DNA of 64,000 nucleotides from Gillisella taibaishanensis (GTDB taxonomy: Bacteria > Pseudomonadota > Alphaproteobacteria > Rhizobiales > Rhizobiaceae). Made by a program: the position numbers and the translations under genes. Position 1 is the first letter of the stretch, and each line of letters starts with the position of its first letter. Under the pieces are notes generated by a model that had not been told where the DNA came from, ran no database searches, and saw only the letters and a list, made by a program, of their open reading frames with translations. The DNA lies in the NCBI RefSeq assembly GCF_001938985.1, contig NZ_MKIN01000022.1:558001-622000 (forward strand), given 5' to 3'. Positions 18,688 through 28,046 of the stretch are shown here, in pieces.

Positions 18688-19838
18688 CCCTGCATTTTTC
18701 CGACGCCGAATACGCCGCCCGCCTGGAACGGCTGACCGAAAAGATGCAGGCCGAGAAGCTCGATGCCCTGCTGCTGTTTGCCCAGGAAAGCATGTATTGG
18801 CTGACCGGCTACGACACGTTTGGCTACTGCTTCTTCCAGACCCTTGTCGTCAAAGCCGATGGCACGATGACGCTGTTGACCCGCTCGGCGGATCTGCGCC
18901 AGGCGCGCCAAACCTCGACCATCGACAATATTCTGGTCTGGGTCGATCGCACCAATGCCGATCCGACCAGTGACCTCAAGGATCTGCTCAACGATCTCGA
19001 CCTGCTCGGCGCCCGGCTCGGCATCGAATACGACACCCATGGCATGACCGGTCGCATGGCCCGTCTTCTCGACAATCAGTTGCTGAGCTTTGCCGAATTG
19101 AGCGATGCCTCCATGCTGGTCAGTGAGCTCAGGCTGATCAAGAGCGCCGAAGAAGTGGCACACATCGAACGGGCAGCAGCCCTTGCCGATGACGCGCTCG
19201 ATGCCGCGCTGCCGCTGATTGCGGCCGGTGCCAATGAGGCCGCCATTCTCGCGGCCATGCAGGGCGCGGTGCTGGCTGGCGGCGGCGATTATCCCGCCAA
19301 TGAATTCGTCATCGGCTCTGGCCCGGATGCCCTGCTCTGCCGTTACAAGGCCGGCCGCCGCACCCTGTCGCAAAGTGACCAGCTGACGCTGGAATGGGCC
19401 GGTGTTTCCGCCCATTACCACGCCGCGATGATGCGCACGGTGCTGATCGGCGAACCCTCGGCGCGCCACCGCGAGCTCTACACGGCCTGCCGTGAAGCGA
19501 TCCAGGAGATCGAACAGGTGGTGCGCCCCGGCCACACCTTCGGCGAGGTATTCGACACTCACGCGCGGGTGTTGGACGACCGCGGCCTGACCCGTCATCG
19601 GCTGAATGCCTGTGGCTATTCACTCGGCGCCCGCTTCTCGCCCTCATGGATGGAGCATCAGATGTTCCATGCCGGCAATGCGCAGCCCGTCCTGCCTGAC
19701 ATGTCGCTTTTCGTGCATATGATCATCATGGATTCCGAACGCGAGACCGCCATGACGCTGGGCCATACTTATCTGACCACCGAAGGCGCCCCGCGCCCGC
19801 TGTCGCGCCATTCGCTGGACCTGATCGTCCGCACATAG
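18684..19838 (+). CDS. M24-fold protein (creatinase/ectoine-hydrolase-like), metal ligands missing
   Basis: 384 residues from the ATG at 18684, which overlaps the pgeF stop (ATGA). An N-terminal creatinase domain (about 1-145; MYWLTGYDTFGYCF) is followed by the pita-bread domain. The five metal positions of aminopeptidase P all seem changed: first Asp to Glu in LTLEWAGVSA, second Asp to Ala in HAAMMRTVL, His to Tyr in ACGYSLGARF, first Glu to His in SLFVHMIIM and last Glu lost. This resembles metal-free M24 members such as creatinase or ectoine hydrolase DoeA, which also show GYS/GYG and a PSW stretch. No ectoine genes are nearby, so the substrate is open. Confidence 0.8.
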   Translation: MTLHFSDAEYAARLERLTEKMQAEKLDALLLFAQESMYWLTGYDTFGYCFFQTLVVKADGTMTLLTRSADLRQARQTSTIDNILVWVDRTNADPTSDLKDLLNDLDLLGARLGIEYDTHGMTGRMARLLDNQLLSFAELSDASMLVSELRLIKSAEEVAHIERAAALADDALDAALPLIAAGANEAAILAAMQGAVLAGGGDYPANEFVIGSGPDALLCRYKAGRRTLSQSDQLTLEWAGVSAHYHAAMMRTVLIGEPSARHRELYTACREAIQEIEQVVRPGHTFGEVFDTHARVLDDRGLTRHRLNACGYSLGARFSPSWMEHQMFHAGNAQPVLPDMSLFVHMIIMDSERETAMTLGHTYLTTEGAPRPLSRHSLDLIVRT

Positions 19839-19951
19839 GCATGCCGGGGTGCCTGTCCTGTCGCATCTGCGACCTTTGAAGTAAAATTTAACGTTTTAAA
19901 GAGATAATCAGGGGATGCTCATGCGACACGCAGCCGCGAAGGAGGCCGCCA

Positions 19952-20866
19952 ATGAGACGTCCCGCTTCCCGCATCGGCGCAGCAGCCCTTCTGGCCTTTG
20001 GTGGCCTGTTCGGCTGCAGCGTTTCCGATACGCTGACCCCACCGCTTGATGTCGGCACCAGCGGCTCGATCAGCAAGCCGCTGACCGGCGACGACATGCA
20101 GATGGCTATGCGCCAGAACGAGGAAGTCGGCCGCCCCCCTTATCATCAGGGTGCACCTCGCCACATGCAGCAGATGCCCGAACAGGCTTATTCCGATCCC
20201 TCTCCGCAGGAGCAGGCGCAGAGCCAACCGCAGAATTCGCTGGAAGCCCAGGCGGCTGCGCTGCAGAACGGCTATAATCCCGTCGCCTCGACGCCGCTGG
20301 ATGGCACGGGTGCCGAGCCGAACCGTATGCATCGGCAGAGCCAGCAGGACATGGCCGAGCAGCAGCCCCAGGTGCGCCAACAGCATAGACAGCAATATCA
20401 GACCCAGCCATCGGGCGAAGAGGCTGAGGCCCAAGCCCCCCAGCAGAGCGAAGACCAGGCCGGTGCCAGCCAACAGGCAGCCCTTTCCCCGGATGCTGGG
20501 CTCGGCACGATCCGTTTCCTGCCGATCATCGGCGCACCGGTGGAAGCCGTGACGCCTCTGTCGCGCCAGCTCGGCATGGAAGCCCGCGCCAAAGGCCTTA
20601 TGCTGCGTGCCTCGAGCGGCGAGCCGGCTCGTCATATTCTCAAAGGCTATTTCTCCGCCTATGGCGAAGGCAGTAAGATCACCGTGGTCTATGTCTGGGA
20701 CGTGCTCGATGCCAGCGGCAACCGCCTGCACCGTATCCAGGGCCAGGAAGTGGTGCCGGGCAAGGCCAAGGACCCCTGGGCCGCCGTTCCCGCCTCGACC
20801 ATGCAGATCATCGCCAACAAGACGCTTGAAGACTATGTTGACTGGAGCGCGAAAAGCGCCGGCTGA
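19952..20866 (+). CDS. Gln-rich putative lipoprotein
   Basis: 304 residues after a strong GAAGGAGG site. A signal peptide (RIGAAALLAFGGLFGCSVSD) ends at Cys22; the lipobox LFGC is imperfect but usable. A Gln/Pro-rich, probably disordered middle (about 50-175) precedes a folded C-terminal domain of about 120 residues (LGTIRFLPIIGAPVE to the end). If lipidated by Lgt, it would sit in the inner or outer membrane facing the periplasm. Function unknown. It follows the M24 gene by 113 bp and may be transcribed alone. Confidence 0.72.
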   Translation: MRRPASRIGAAALLAFGGLFGCSVSDTLTPPLDVGTSGSISKPLTGDDMQMAMRQNEEVGRPPYHQGAPRHMQQMPEQAYSDPSPQEQAQSQPQNSLEAQAAALQNGYNPVASTPLDGTGAEPNRMHRQSQQDMAEQQPQVRQQHRQQYQTQPSGEEAEAQAPQQSEDQAGASQQAALSPDAGLGTIRFLPIIGAPVEAVTPLSRQLGMEARAKGLMLRASSGEPARHILKGYFSAYGEGSKITVVYVWDVLDASGNRLHRIQGQEVVPGKAKDPWAAVPASTMQIIANKTLEDYVDWSAKSAG

Positions 20867-21160
20867 GCAGTGCGCGGTGATCCGAAATCGGCAAGATGCA
20901 GGCGTTTCTTATGTGCGTATCGGATTTATCCGAAACCCGTTTTCCATTTTTTGGTCCAATGCTCTGACGCCGAATCTCGCTTCGTTTACGAAATTCCGTG
21001 AGAAGCGGCGCAAACCACTTGCATTCAGGGGCGAGGACGCTAAAAAGCCCGCATCGCAGCTCGGGGCAAGCACGCTTACCCAGTGATTGTGACAGTTTTA
21101 ATCCGACACGGCCGTTCCGGAATGGGAGCGTACGGGCGGGCTGCAAACAGGCGGGAACAG
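20867..21160. other. Intergenic region before prs
   Basis: 294 bases that should contain the prs promoter. No terminator with a T-run and no clear promoter hexamers were seen. Confidence 0.3.
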
Positions 21161-22096
<936 letters not shown>

Positions 22097-22245
22097 GCAA
22101 AGCGGCAAAATAATCTACTCTACGACCTGTAAGTGCGACCCGCGTTAGATACCAATCAAACCGGGAGAAGTTGCGCTCGATAGACGTTGATGCATAGCGT
22201 TGCTTCGGTTACCCTGCGGGTCTCTCGACCGATGGCGCAAACATC

Positions 22246-23193
22246 ATGACAAATACGCAGGCCCAACAGGATCTGAACCCGCAGCCGACGGAGCCCATGG
22301 CCCTGTCTCGGACGCAATCCCATTCCGCGACCGAAATGACAGGCCAAATGCGTCACGCCAATCCGCTAAGCTCAGCCGTTATGCTGTCGCACCCCGAAAT
22401 CTACGTGGTGGTGCGCGGCCAGGCCCAGGCTTTTCTCGCGCGCTTTGCCGAGCGTCCGCAGATCGGCCGCGTGTTTGCAAGCCACCAGCGCTGGCTGCTC
22501 GGCCAGATCGCCCTGATGCAGTATTTCGAGACCGGGCAGATCGTGCCCGCCCGCTACTATGACTTCGTCGACGCCAACGGCGTTGCAAGCCGCAACACGG
22601 CGGATGCATTTTTGAAGGAAATGCTGACCTATGGCGTTGCACGGGAGATCAGCGCAAGTGACCGACGGAGCCGACCGCTGGTCCCGAGCGAATTAAGCCT
22701 CGATAGCGCCGCTGGCTGGCTCGAAATCCATCTCAAAAGCCTCGACCGCTTCGACGGCGGCGAGCGCACTCGGAAATTCACGGCGAGCGGCCGCGACATG
22801 CGGCAGATGCATCCGCTGATGGCCGCCGCCTTTATGCGCACCCCGGAACTGCGCGAACAGCCTGCAGTTTTCGACCCGTTCGTCTGGCTCAACAATGGCA
22901 ATATCATCATCGACTGGCTGATCGCCAACAGTCAGGACGCCGATAACGATGCCGCCGAGGTCTCGATCGGTGTCGTCTCGATCCAGAGCATGGCAGAGAC
23001 CTTCCATTTGTCGCGCTCGCATCTCACCCGCAAGCTGCTGGATGCATCCGATATGCAGACCATCGGCTGGAAAGGCCGGCGCGGTCGCTCGGAACTCTGG
23101 GTTTCCAACGAGTTTCGCCGGGAATATGCCCGGGCTCAGGCGGTAAAGCTTGAAATCATCGACGCCGCCTGTGCGACCTGCGGCCTGTTCTGA
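22246..23193 (+). CDS. Hypothetical protein with a C-terminal helix-turn-helix
   Basis: 315 residues, start at ATG 22246 with only a weak ribosome-binding site. A hydrophilic N-terminus (about 45 residues) leads into an all-helical soluble region; about residues 245-285 contain VSIQSMAETFHLSRSHLTRK followed by GWKGRRGRSELWVS, which looks like a helix-turn-helix plus basic wing. This suggests a DNA-binding regulator, but no family was recognised. The last residues contain CATC. The gene stands alone between prs and the minus-strand DUF779 gene. Confidence 0.6.
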   Translation: MTNTQAQQDLNPQPTEPMALSRTQSHSATEMTGQMRHANPLSSAVMLSHPEIYVVVRGQAQAFLARFAERPQIGRVFASHQRWLLGQIALMQYFETGQIVPARYYDFVDANGVASRNTADAFLKEMLTYGVAREISASDRRSRPLVPSELSLDSAAGWLEIHLKSLDRFDGGERTRKFTASGRDMRQMHPLMAAAFMRTPELREQPAVFDPFVWLNNGNIIIDWLIANSQDADNDAAEVSIGVVSIQSMAETFHLSRSHLTRKLLDASDMQTIGWKGRRGRSELWVSNEFRREYARAQAVKLEIIDAACATCGLF

Positions 23194-23219
23194 CACCGTC
23201 TTGACGCTCTTGGCGTGCC

Positions 23220-23594
23220 TTACCGGCCCGGCAGCGGGCAAATGTCGCCATTGAACAGTTTCGAGCGGGTCAGGAATCGCTTCTCACGGCCGTTGTCGAG
23301 TGAAAACATGCCGCCTCGTCCGGGCACCACGTCGATGATCAGCTGGGTGTGTTTCCAGACTTCATACTGGCTCTGGTGAATGTAGAAGGGCACGCCGTCG
23401 ATCTCGCCCAGCTTCACATCGGTATCGCCAACGATGTAATCATCCGCCGGATAGCACATCGGCGAAGAGCCGTCGCAGCAGCCGCCGGACTGATGAAACA
23501 GGATCTGCGGATAGTCCTTACGGATTTCACGAATCAGCGCCACCGCCGCATCCGTGGCAATGACCCGTGCCTCACCTTCCAAAATCGCGTCCAT
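23220..23594 (-). CDS. DUF779 protein (aldehyde dehydrogenase-associated)
   Basis: 124 residues from ATG 23594 (GAGGCAGTG upstream; a GTG at 23597 is in frame). The family core is visible: LFHQSGGCCDGSSPMCYP with a Cys-rich motif that may bind metal, then GVPFYIHQSQYEVWKHTQL. DUF779 genes are usually directly downstream of acetaldehyde-type dehydrogenases, and here the dehydrogenase is upstream on the same strand but 710 bp away, because repeats lie between. Role unknown; a helper for the dehydrogenase is the usual guess. Confidence 0.85.
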   Translation of the reverse strand: MDAILEGEARVIATDAAVALIREIRKDYPQILFHQSGGCCDGSSPMCYPADDYIVGDTDVKLGEIDGVPFYIHQSQYEVWKHTQLIIDVVPGRGGMFSLDNGREKRFLTRSKLFNGDICPLPGR

Positions 23595-23634
23595 CACTGC
23601 CTCATTTCAAACTGAAGGAAGTTTCTCGGCTTCG

Positions 23635-23681
23635 CCGCCCCCTCATCCGGCTGCCGCCACCTTCTCCCCGCTGGGGAGAAG
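23635..23681 (+). repeat. RIME-like palindromic repeat, copy C
   Basis: CGCCCCCTCATCCGGCTGCC then CGCCACC and CTTCTCCCCGCTGGGGAGAA. It is essentially identical to the reverse complement of copy B (12711-12757), 11 kb away. It lies just upstream of the DUF779 start and next to the 142-bp array. Confidence 0.8.
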
Positions 23682-23735
23682 AAGCAGGAGCCGCAGCCCC
23701 ACCATCCGATAGCTCAAAAGCCCAGTACTCGACGG

Positions 23736-24307
23736 TTAAACCCGTCAAGATTCGCGGCTGGAGGTGGCGAAAATGGCGATGCGTGGGAACCGGGGCGGAG
23801 CGTACTAATAAAGTACGTGAGCACCGGAAGCGCAGCGCATTGCCATTTGCAGCCCCTCCAGACGCGAATATCGGCGGGTTTAAACCCGATTGGAAATTCG
23901 CCCTGCTGTGGCGAAAATGGCTTTCGCCGAGAACCGGAGCGGAGCGTACATAAAGTACGTGAGCACCGGAAGCGCAGCGCATTGCCATTTGCAGCCCCTC
24001 CAGACGCGAATATCGGCGGGTTTAAACCCGATTGGAAATTCGCCCTGCTGTGGCGAAAATGGCTTTCGCCGAGAACCGGAGCGGAGCGTACATAAAGTAC
24101 GTGAGCACCGGAAGCGCAGCGCATTGCCATTTGCAGCCCCTCCAGACGCGAATATCGGCGGGTTTAAACCCGATTGGAAATTCGCCCTGCTGTGGCGAAA
24201 ATGGCTTTCGCCGAGAACCGGAGCGGAGCGTACATAAAGTACGTGAGCACCGGAAGCGCAGGCGAAAGACATTTGCAGCCCGGCAGGGCGGATTTACAAC
24301 GGGTTTA
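23736..24307. repeat. 142-bp tandem array of palindromic elements
   Basis: Three consecutive, apparently identical 142-bp units begin at 23813, 23955 and 24097; a fourth starts at 24239 and diverges after about 23 bases. Each unit runs from a small palindromic centre (GTAC-ATAAA-GTAC; centres at 23802, 23946, 24088 and 24230) through a GGGTTTAAACCC junction (23876, 24018, 24160) to the next centre. The outer ends carry TTAAACCCG (23736) and CGGGTTTA (24300-24307). The sequence 5' of each centre is a degenerate inverted copy of the sequence 3' of it, so each centre can form a hairpin with arms of about 65 bases. Frames across it are not genes. Confidence 0.9.
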
Positions 24308-25819
24308 GAAGAAGCCGAGAGCCTTGGGGCTATAACTAACCAGCATGTTCTTGGTCTGCTGGTAGTGATCGAGCATCATCTTATGGGTTTCGCGGCCGAT
24401 ACCGGACTGCTTGTAACCGCCGAAGGCTGCGTGAGCCGGATAGGCGTGGTAGCAATTGGTCCAGACGCGGCCGGCCTGGATATTACGGCCGAAGCGGTAG
24501 CAGGTATTGGCATCGCGGCTCCAGACGCCGGCACCGAGACCGTAGAGCGTGTCGTTGGCGATCTCAAGCGCCTCGGCCTCGTCCTTGAAGGTGGCGACGG
24601 AGACGACCGGGCCGAAGATTTCCTCCTGGAAGACCCGCATCTTGTTATGGCCCTTGAATATGGTCGGCTTGACATAATAGCCGCCTGCCAGATCGCCGGA
24701 GAGCGTGTTACGCTCGCCGCCGGTCAGAACTTCGGCGCCTTCCTGGCGGCCGATGTCGAGATAGGACAGGATCTTTTCCAGCTGTTCGTTAGAGGCCTGG
24801 GCACCGATCATGGTGCTCATGTTGAGTGGATCGCCCTGGACGATGGCTTCGACGCGCTTGATCGCCTTTTCCATGAAGCGGTCGTAGATCTTTTCATGCA
24901 CCAGCGCGCGGCTGGGGCAGGTGCAGACCTCGCCCTGGTTGAGGGCAAACATGGCAAAGCCTTCGAGCGCCTTGTCGAGATAGTCGTCATCCTCGCGCAT
25001 GACGTCTTCGAAGAAGATGTTCGGCGACTTGCCGCCCAGTTCCAGCGTGACGGGAATGAGGTTCTGGCTGGCATATTGCATGATCAGCCGGCCGGTCGAG
25101 GTCTCGCCGGTAAAGGCGATCTTGGCGATGCGCGGGCTGGACGCCAGCGGCTTGCCGGCTTCGAGACCAAAACCGTTGACGATGTTGAGCACGCCAGGCG
25201 GCAGGAGATCGCCGATCAGTTCAGCCCAGACCAGAATAGAGGCTGGCGTCTGCTCGGCAGGCTTCAGCACCACGCAATTGCCGGCGGCAAGAGCCGGGGC
25301 CAGCTTCCAGGCAGCCATCAGGATCGGGAAGTTCCAGGGAATGATCTGGCCGACGACGCCGAGGGGTTCATGGAAGTGATAGGCGACGGTGTCATGGTCG
25401 ATCTCGCCGATCGAGCCTTCCTGGGCGCGTACGCAAGCCGCGAAATACCGGAAATGGTCAACGGCCAGCGGAATGTCGGCGGCCATGGTTTCGCGCAGCG
25501 GCTTGCCGTTGTCCCATGTTTCAGCGCGGGCCAGAAGCTCCAGATTGCTTTCCATGCGGTCGGCGATCCGGTTGAGCATGTTGGCGCGCTCGGCAACGGC
25601 GGTCTTGCCCCATTTGTCCTTGGCGGCATGGGCGGCGTCCAGCGCCAGATTGATGTCGCGCTCGTCGGAACGGGCGACTTCGCACAGCTTGCCGCCGGTA
25701 ACCGGGGTGGTGTTGTCGAAATACCGGCCTCCAACCGGATCGCGCCATTCACCGCCGATGAAATTGCCGTATTTCAGCTTGAACGGGGTGCTTTGCGCGG
25801 TTTGAACCTGAATATTCAT
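24305..25819 (-). CDS. Aldehyde dehydrogenase (acetaldehyde dehydrogenase, AcoD/ExaC type)
   Basis: 504 residues, close to the 506 of AcoD-type enzymes, with GGGAGGATGAG before the ATG at 25819. Motifs: [20 protein letters not shown], the [16 protein letters not shown] cofactor loop, Glu in [15 protein letters not shown] and the catalytic Cys in [14 protein letters not shown]-terminus [10 protein letters not shown] is the family's usual end. It oxidises acetaldehyde or other short aldehydes with NAD+. Its TAA stop lies inside the terminal CGGGTTTA of the repeat array. An AcoR-like regulator and a large palindrome are upstream. Confidence 0.93.
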   Translation of the reverse strand: MNIQVQTAQSTPFKLKYGNFIGGEWRDPVGGRYFDNTTPVTGGKLCEVARSDERDINLALDAAHAAKDKWGKTAVAERANMLNRIADRMESNLELLARAETWDNGKPLRETMAADIPLAVDHFRYFAACVRAQEGSIGEIDHDTVAYHFHEPLGVVGQIIPWNFPILMAAWKLAPALAAGNCVVLKPAEQTPASILVWAELIGDLLPPGVLNIVNGFGLEAGKPLASSPRIAKIAFTGETSTGRLIMQYASQNLIPVTLELGGKSPNIFFEDVMREDDDYLDKALEGFAMFALNQGEVCTCPSRALVHEKIYDRFMEKAIKRVEAIVQGDPLNMSTMIGAQASNEQLEKILSYLDIGRQEGAEVLTGGERNTLSGDLAGGYYVKPTIFKGHNKMRVFQEEIFGPVVSVATFKDEAEALEIANDTLYGLGAGVWSRDANTCYRFGRNIQAGRVWTNCYHAYPAHAAFGGYKQSGIGRETHKMMLDHYQQTKNMLVSYSPKALGFF

Positions 25820-25954
25820 CTCTCATCCTCCCTGATGAAGGGTTCTGCCGGCCGCCCCGGAAGCCGAAATCGACTTTCATGGACATGCCCAGAACCATGA
25901 CAGGAAGATGCGCCGGGTGGTTGCAATATGCCAGCCTCGCCGCGCAATGCCGCA

Positions 25955-25988
25955 GCGCACAGTGTCTCATCCGTGCGACACTGTGCGC
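25955..25988 (-). promoter_or_regulatory. TGTC-N10-GACA palindrome, probable activator site for the aldehyde dehydrogenase
   Basis: Perfect 12-bp arms GCGCACAGTGTC / GACACTGTGCGC around a 10-base spacer, 136 bp upstream of the dehydrogenase start. TGTC-N(10)-GACA half-sites are typical of AcoR-type activators, and the AcoR-like gene is next door. A second inverted repeat, GGCATCG-CGCA-CGATGCC, lies at 25994-26011. Confidence 0.7.
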
Positions 25989-26082
25989 GTTACGGCATCG
26001 CGCACGATGCCATACGTTTTTTCATGGAGCGTCGGATATATCCAAACACTGGCTCCCACGGTTCGGCTGGATGCTATAGCTC

Positions 26083-27039
26083 TCAGTGGATTGCAAAACG
26101 CTTCATTTTCCGGTGCAGCGTCGCCCTGCTGATGCCAAGCAGTTGCGCCGCCTGGGAGACGTTGCCCTTGGTGCGCGACAGCACCCGGCGCAGCGCCGCC
26201 CGCTCCGCCTCGTGCAGATCGGCGCCCTCGCCGCTGCGTTTTTCCTGGAGGGCATCGGTGGCCGGCAAGCCGGCGGAAATCGCCTGATCGTCGATCTGCA
26301 GCGCCAAGCGCGCAGCTCTTGTCGCGCCGAGAACCAGATCGTCACCGTCGACGGCCAGCAGGGCCGAAGGCGTAGCAACACCAGGCACCATCACGATCCT
26401 GGCGCCCGCAAAGGCCATGCGGAACAGATTGACCTCAACCCGCTGGGCCGCATCGCGCACCGCTTGCGCCAGGATGGACATGGAGAGATCGGTGACATCG
26501 TGGCGGCAGGTGGAAATGTCGAGTGCGGCCGCGATCTGGCCGCGATGGTCACGGATAGGCGCGGTGGTGCAGCTTAGCGCGATATTGGCCGACAGGAAAT
26601 GCTGGTCGCGGTGGATGATCACAGGCCGCTCGTCAGCCAGCGCCGTGCCGATACCGTTGGTGCCGACACTTGCCTCACTCCACTCCGTCTGCTGCCAAAG
26701 GCCGAGCCGGCGGAAATCGCTGTCGTCGCCCGCAGCCCCACGCCGCTCCAGCACCACGCCCTGGCTATCGGCGAGCACCAGGCAGCAGCCGGAACGCCCG
26801 ACGGTTGAAAACAAGCGGTCAAGCTCCTCGGCGCTCGCGACAATCAGATGATCCATCCGGGCGCGGGCCTCGCGAAAGGCGGCCTCATCCACCGTGCGGG
26901 GCGTGGCCGACTGTTCCGGATCAAGCCCATGGACATCAAGGCAGCGCCGCCAGGACGCAGCAATCGGCGAACTTGCCGCCTTCGATCCCTGCAAAGCGGT
27001 CGAATAGACCGTATCGGCATGTTTGTAACCGACGCTCAT
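26083..27039 (-). CDS. AcoR-like regulator (GAF plus Fis-type HTH, no AAA+ domain)
   Basis: 318 residues from ATG 27039, directly after GGGAGGAGCAT. An N-terminal helical part (PIAASWRRCLDVHGLDP) and a GAF-like sensor (LVLADSQGVVLERRG to CTTAPIRDHRGQIAAALDIS) match AcoR-type activators. The C-terminus is a Fis-type helix-turn-helix (GNVSQAAQLLGISRATLHRK). The central AAA+ sigma-54 activation domain of full AcoR proteins (about 240 residues) is missing, and no GAFTGA is present. It likely binds the TGTC-N10-GACA palindrome and controls the aldehyde dehydrogenase without sigma-54 (inference). Confidence 0.87.
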   Translation of the reverse strand: MSVGYKHADTVYSTALQGSKAASSPIAASWRRCLDVHGLDPEQSATPRTVDEAAFREARARMDHLIVASAEELDRLFSTVGRSGCCLVLADSQGVVLERRGAAGDDSDFRRLGLWQQTEWSEASVGTNGIGTALADERPVIIHRDQHFLSANIALSCTTAPIRDHRGQIAAALDISTCRHDVTDLSMSILAQAVRDAAQRVEVNLFRMAFAGARIVMVPGVATPSALLAVDGDDLVLGATRAARLALQIDDQAISAGLPATDALQEKRSGEGADLHEAERAALRRVLSRTKGNVSQAAQLLGISRATLHRKMKRFAIH

Positions 27040-27161
27040 ATGCTCCTCCCAAAGCAAATTCACATCCTCTCATGCATCATGAACCGTCGCGCGCAGGAAG
27101 GCAATCGCCGGTAGGCAGCATGGTTGCACGCTTTAGGTGGCTGACGCAGCTAAAGGATCCC

Positions 27162-28046
27162 TCAAACAGACCGATCGGCCAGAGGCAGATAGATCCGTGT
27201 TTCATGGTCCGGGGCCGGTGTTTCATGATCGAGATTGAGATACTCGAAATAGACAGAGAAATCGCGCAGCTCCTCGCCGCTCATTGGTAGCCAAGAACGA
27301 TAGAGATAGTAGACGGCCCGGCCGATGTGATCGCGCGATCCGACATAGTGCGCCATGGCGCAACGCCCGCCCGGAATGGTCTTGGTAACGATGCCTTGCG
27401 GATTGTCGGGCACGGCAGTGGCCACAGTACCGCAGATGTCAAAGCGAAATTCGTCCGGCGGCGTGAGGTCGGGGTCGTGATAGGCGATGCCAAGTGTCTT
27501 GCTAGCCGTGACGGGGGAAAGGCCCGTTTCTCTTCGCCAGCCAATGAATTGCTGTACGGCGGCCGGCAGCAGGCCGGGCGATCCCTTGTGTTCGAGTGCG
27601 GCGACAAGCATGTCTGGCTCGGTGACAATCTGAACGTCCATCTCGGTTATTCCTTCGCGGTGATGGTTTTGGAACTGGTATCTCAGGCTCCACGCACCCC
27701 ATTGCGGGGCCTTGCGGAAATCGCTTGGTGTTTGATCGAATGCGGCCTTGAAGGCACGGGCAAAGGCCTCCGGGCTGTCGAAGCCGGCGTCCAGCGCAAT
27801 GTCGATAATGCGGGCATCCGGATTGAAGACCAGCCGCTGCGAAGCCCGCCGCAGCTTCATCAGTTGCACGTAGCGGCCAACCGGTAGGCCGATATAGTCG
27901 GAGAACTGGCGATGGAAATGGAATTTGGAGAAGTTCGCCACCGCGCTCAGCACTTCCACCGTCACAGGTTCGTCGAGATGGCTGTCGATATAGTCGAGCA
28001 CGCGGTTGAAGCGGCGGGCATAGGCTTGGGATTTCGGTTTGGTCAT
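27162..28046 (-). CDS. AraC-family regulator with GyrI-like effector domain
   Basis: 294 residues from ATG 28046; the adjoining ATG at 28049 is the alternative, with GGAG just upstream. The N-terminal AraC domain (about 1-105) has two helix-turn-helix units: VEVLSAVANFSKFHFHRQF and IIDIALDAGFDSPEAFARAF. The C-terminal 155 residues are a GyrI/SOUL-like ligand-binding domain (from MDVQIVTEPDMLVAALEHKG to the end). Rob/SoxS-like fusions of this kind sense hydrophobic compounds or drugs. Its target is not evident from the neighbours. Confidence 0.9.
   Translation of the reverse strand: MTKPKSQAYARRFNRVLDYIDSHLDEPVTVEVLSAVANFSKFHFHRQFSDYIGLPVGRYVQLMKLRRASQRLVFNPDARIIDIALDAGFDSPEAFARAFKAAFDQTPSDFRKAPQWGAWSLRYQFQNHHREGITEMDVQIVTEPDMLVAALEHKGSPGLLPAAVQQFIGWRRETGLSPVTASKTLGIAYHDPDLTPPDEFRFDICGTVATAVPDNPQGIVTKTIPGGRCAMAHYVGSRDHIGRAVYYLYRSWLPMSGEELRDFSVYFEYLNLDHETPAPDHETRIYLPLADRSV

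Noticed and set aside
22166..22192. Possible leader ORF (TTG start) before the hypothetical HTH gene
   Set aside because: The GGGAGAAG site lies directly against the TTG with no normal spacing, and the frame has only eight codons.
23567..24272. Several overlapping ORFs of about 90-140 codons across the 142-bp repeats on both strands
   Set aside because: They repeat the same translated unit in shifting frames because 142 is not a multiple of three; no ribosome-binding site or domain. They are by-products of the tandem array.
23736..24307. CRISPR array
   Set aside because: The 142-bp units are contiguous with no unique spacers, and no cas genes are present.
24032..25900. 622-codon plus-strand ORF
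   Set aside because: It is antisense to the aldehyde dehydrogenase over almost its full length and shows no domain; the minus-strand gene has motifs, a start site and normal length.
25820..26082. Sigma-54 promoter for the aldehyde dehydrogenase
   Set aside because: GCAA and GCCA motifs occur (for example near 25922) but with wrong spacing for a -24/-12 element on the minus strand.
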